From: Acidobacteriota bacterium
Lineage (GTDB): Bacteria; Acidobacteriota; HRBIN11
Reading direction: 5' to 3'
NCBI GenBank assembly: GCA_025061865.1
Contig: JANXAA010000094.1
Location: 1-7,693, forward strand
Length of the DNA stretch: 7,693 bases
Shown: one piece after another, positions 6,158 to 7,693 of the stretch
How the letters are laid out: each line of letters begins with the position of its first letter
How positions within the stretch are numbered: the stretch's first letter is position 1
Notes under the pieces: generated by a model
Database searches by the model: none
The model's input: only the letters and a program-made list of their open reading frames with translations
What the model was told of the DNA's origin: nothing
Translations under genes and position numbers: made by a program

Positions 6158-7063
6158 CTACCGGGTCGTTCCCTCCGGGTCGACGTGGACGGTCACCTCG
6201 GCCATCGGGAACTCCTGTCGGATGCGCTCGATGAGGTCCTCGGCCAAGTCGTGGGCCGCTTCAAAAGAATACGACCGGTCGACCTCGATGTGAAATTCGA
6301 TGAAGATCCGACGACCGGCACGTCGGCTCCGGAAGTCGTGGGGCCGCTGGACGGCCGGATGAAACGTTTGGATGATCTCCATCAGCCGTCGGTTCTCCTC
6401 GGGCGTCAGCGTCCGGTCCATGAGCTCCTGCACACTCCGACGGGCGATCCCGAAGGCCCCCACCAGCATGTAGAGGACGATTCCCAGGCTGAACAGGCCG
6501 TCCCAGAAGGTCCGGCCCGTCCGTTGGACCAGGAGGAGGCTGACCAGACCGCCGAGATTCGTCAGGAGGTCCGTCTCGTAGTGAAACGCATCCGCTCGAA
6601 TGGCGACAGACCCCGTCCGGCGGACGACCCATTGCAGAAAGACTGTCAGGATAAGCGTCGCCGTCCACGAGACACCCAGAATCCCGATCCCCGTCGTGAC
6701 CTGTCGAAGGGGGGCCGGACGGATCAGCGTCTCGACACTCCGATATCCCAGGACGAGGGCTGAAAATCCAATGATGTAACTCTGACTCAGGGCGGCGATA
6801 CTCTCGGCCTTCCCGTAGCCATAGTGAAAGTGCTCGTCCGGCGGTCGAAAAGACTGGCGAATGAAAAAGAAGTTTGTGCCCGAGGCCAGCAGGTCCAGAA
6901 AGGAGTCGGCCATCAGCGACCACAGGGTCATGGCGTGGGTCACGAAGCCTCCCCAAAGCTTCAGGAGCGCCAGACTGATGGTCGTCCCCATCGAGACGGC
7001 GGCCGCCGCCTGCGCAAGAGGTACTTGCCGACGTGTCCCCGAAGCCGACCTACCTCCCGTCAT
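6158..7063 (-). CDS. Cation diffusion facilitator metal exporter (FieF/YiiP type)
   Basis: This encodes 301 residues, the usual CDF length. Such inner-membrane dimers export Zn2+, Fe2+ or similar divalent metals in exchange for protons. The transport site is complete: Asp53 and Asp57 in ADSFLDLLAS, His161 and Asp165 in DAFHYETD, matching D45, D49, H153 and D157 of E. coli YiiP. The Asp/His (DDHD) set fits the Zn/Fe/Cd type rather than Mn. The C-terminal cytoplasmic domain keeps the binuclear metal site: His242, His258, His271, His293 and Asp295, equivalent to YiiP H232, H248, H261, H283 and D285 at a constant offset of 10. The loop site (YiiP D68, H71, H75) is altered: Asp76 is kept, but the other positions are Phe79 and Tyr83, with His78 and His80 adjacent. 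Six membrane helices are visible. The ATG at 7061-7063 has GAGGTG seven bases upstream. It stands alone, with no metal-sensor gene beside it. Confidence 0.94.
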   Translation of the reverse strand: MTGGRSASGTRRQVPLAQAAAAVSMGTTISLALLKLWGGFVTHAMTLWSLMADSFLDLLASGTNFFFIRQSFRPPDEHFHYGYGKAESIAALSQSYIIGFSALVLGYRSVETLIRPAPLRQVTTGIGILGVSWTATLILTVFLQWVVRRTGSVAIRADAFHYETDLLTNLGGLVSLLLVQRTGRTFWDGLFSLGIVLYMLVGAFGIARRSVQELMDRTLTPEENRRLMEIIQTFHPAVQRPHDFRSRRAGRRIFIEFHIEVDRSYSFEAAHDLAEDLIERIRQEFPMAEVTVHVDPEGTTR

Positions 7064-7070
7064 CCTTCCG

Positions 7071-7076
7071 CACCTC
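7071..7076 (-). promoter_or_regulatory. Shine-Dalgarno site of the metal-exporter gene
   Basis: GAGGTG on the minus strand, seven bases before the ATG at 7061-7063. The rest of the gap to the nucleotidyltransferase stop (7064-7241) shows no clear promoter, terminator or metal-responsive operator. Confidence 0.6.
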
Positions 7077-7241
7077 TACAGCCGGATGACCCGAGGCTCA
7101 CTCATCCAGCCCCGGCATGGTTTCCAAGTGACCCCCAGGCCGCCTCTCCAAAATCCCGCATCCTGACGACCTTGCCCTAACGAGCGGGGCTTGGGTCTAA
7201 TATCCCCATTTTTGAGTCCGACACTCCCCTATTCCCCATGC

Positions 7242-7505
7242 CTAATCGATCTCGACTCCGTCCCGGGTCATGCGGTCGACGACGTCTCGGACTTGGGTGG
7301 ACTCGCCTTCGGCATACCCGTGGGGTTCGAGACAGGGAATGCCCAGAGTGCGCTTGACGATGGCGTAATCGTCAGCCCGGGGCGGGTCGGCATAGACGAC
7401 GAGGAGGTCGACGTCGCTGGGGGCCGTCGCCCGGCCGCGGGCCCAGGACCCGAACAGGACGACCCGGCCGGGAGCGCATCCGAGTATCGGGTCGGGATAT
7501 AGGCC
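7242..7505 (-). pseudogene. Minimal nucleotidyltransferase (MNT), N-terminally truncated
   Basis: From 7505 to the TAG at 7242-7244 the frame is open for 87 codons and clearly encodes a DNA-polymerase-beta-like minimal nucleotidyltransferase. It reads RVVLFGSWARG, then RATAPSDVDLLVVYADPPRADDYAIV in sequence; this gives the hallmark GSxxxG and the metal-binding SDxDLLV. The tail LGIPCLEPHGYAEGE and DRMTRDGVEID is typical of MNT partners of HEPN proteins, with Gly where such proteins usually have Val before Tyr. MNT proteins AMPylate or otherwise neutralise partner HEPN RNases. The usual 20-25 residues before the VLFGS strand are missing, and no ATG, GTG or TTG lies between the upstream in-frame stop (7506-7508) and the GS motif. 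As it stands it could be made only by frameshifting out of the HEPN frame. It is either a decayed gene or one carrying a sequencing indel. Confidence 0.75.
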
Positions 7506-7693
7506 TTATCCAACTCCAAGGCCGCTTCCCGCAGGGCGTCGGGAACTTCATGCCGCTCGGCCAGGACTTCCAGCAAATCGGCCACCGAATGCCCCCAGGC
7601 TTCAAGGCCCATACGATACAAGACGGCTTTCACGGCCTTCTGGGCCGCCTGCTGGACGGAAAACGGGCCCACTCATAGAAGGTCCCGCCGGAG
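7463..7693 (-). pseudogene. HEPN-domain protein fragment with an internal frameshift
   Basis: From about 7663 down to 7463 one frame reads FSVQQAAQKAVKAVLYRMG, then LEAWGHSVADLLEVLAERH, and ends LDKAYIPTRYSDALPAG. These are the classic blocks of small HEPN proteins (QQAAxKAxKA, the AWGHS turn, and YIPTRYPDALPxG). HEPN domains are mostly RNases paired with nucleotidyltransferases. Upstream, the continuation GGTFYEWAR is found only in a different frame, so one base appears lost in the TTTT run at 7660-7663. Adding one T would give EWARFSVQQAAQKA, exactly as in relatives. After ALPAG the normal C-terminal helix of 30-40 residues is absent, and within GGCCGGG the sequence changes frame straight into the nucleotidyltransferase strand. 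The 5' end lies beyond the window. A GTG at 7670-7672 could start the second frame, but it has no ribosome site and would drop the first HEPN helix. Confidence 0.72.

Noticed and set aside
7268..7460. Continuation of the HEPN frame as a Ser/Pro-rich protein tail
   Set aside because: This frame lies out of phase over a clearly conserved nucleotidyltransferase sequence, so the tail is a frameshift artefact.

Overview
All genes recognised in this window lie on the minus strand, so transcription runs from high to low coordinates. The window suggests a diderm (outer-membrane) bacterium with a GC-rich genome. Evidence: a likely outer-membrane beta-barrel, several secreted proteins with Sec-type signal peptides ending in W-A-Q or W-G-Q, and mostly G/C-ending codons. 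A HEPN/nucleotidyltransferase cassette at the right end is of a kind common in thermophiles and cyanobacteria, but that is only a weak lineage hint. I cannot name the taxon.

Layout from right (upstream) to left. 7242-7693 holds a broken HEPN plus minimal-nucleotidyltransferase module, spread over three reading frames and cut by the window edge. 6158-7063 is a cation diffusion facilitator metal exporter of the FieF/YiiP type. 4532-5926 is an exported protein made almost wholly of 13 ankyrin repeats. 3507-4310 is an aldo/keto reductase. 1943-3337 is a sodium:alanine/glycine symporter (AGCS family). 1055-1942 is a long stretch without a convincing gene. 170-1054 is a predicted outer-membrane beta-barrel. 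1-137 is the start of another secreted protein, which follows the barrel closely and is probably co-transcribed with it.

Apart from that last pair, neighbours are separated by 170-230 bases or more, so this looks like a series of independently expressed genes rather than one pathway. The metal exporter, amino-acid symporter and reductase are ordinary housekeeping or accessory functions. The points most worth a second look are the twice-frameshifted HEPN/nucleotidyltransferase remnant, the exported ankyrin array with a Trp-containing repeat consensus, the barrel/secreted-protein pair in a lower-GC segment, and terminator-like structure on the plus strand where no plus-strand gene is visible. 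I found no CRISPR array, tRNA, rRNA, insertion sequence or clearly novel system.
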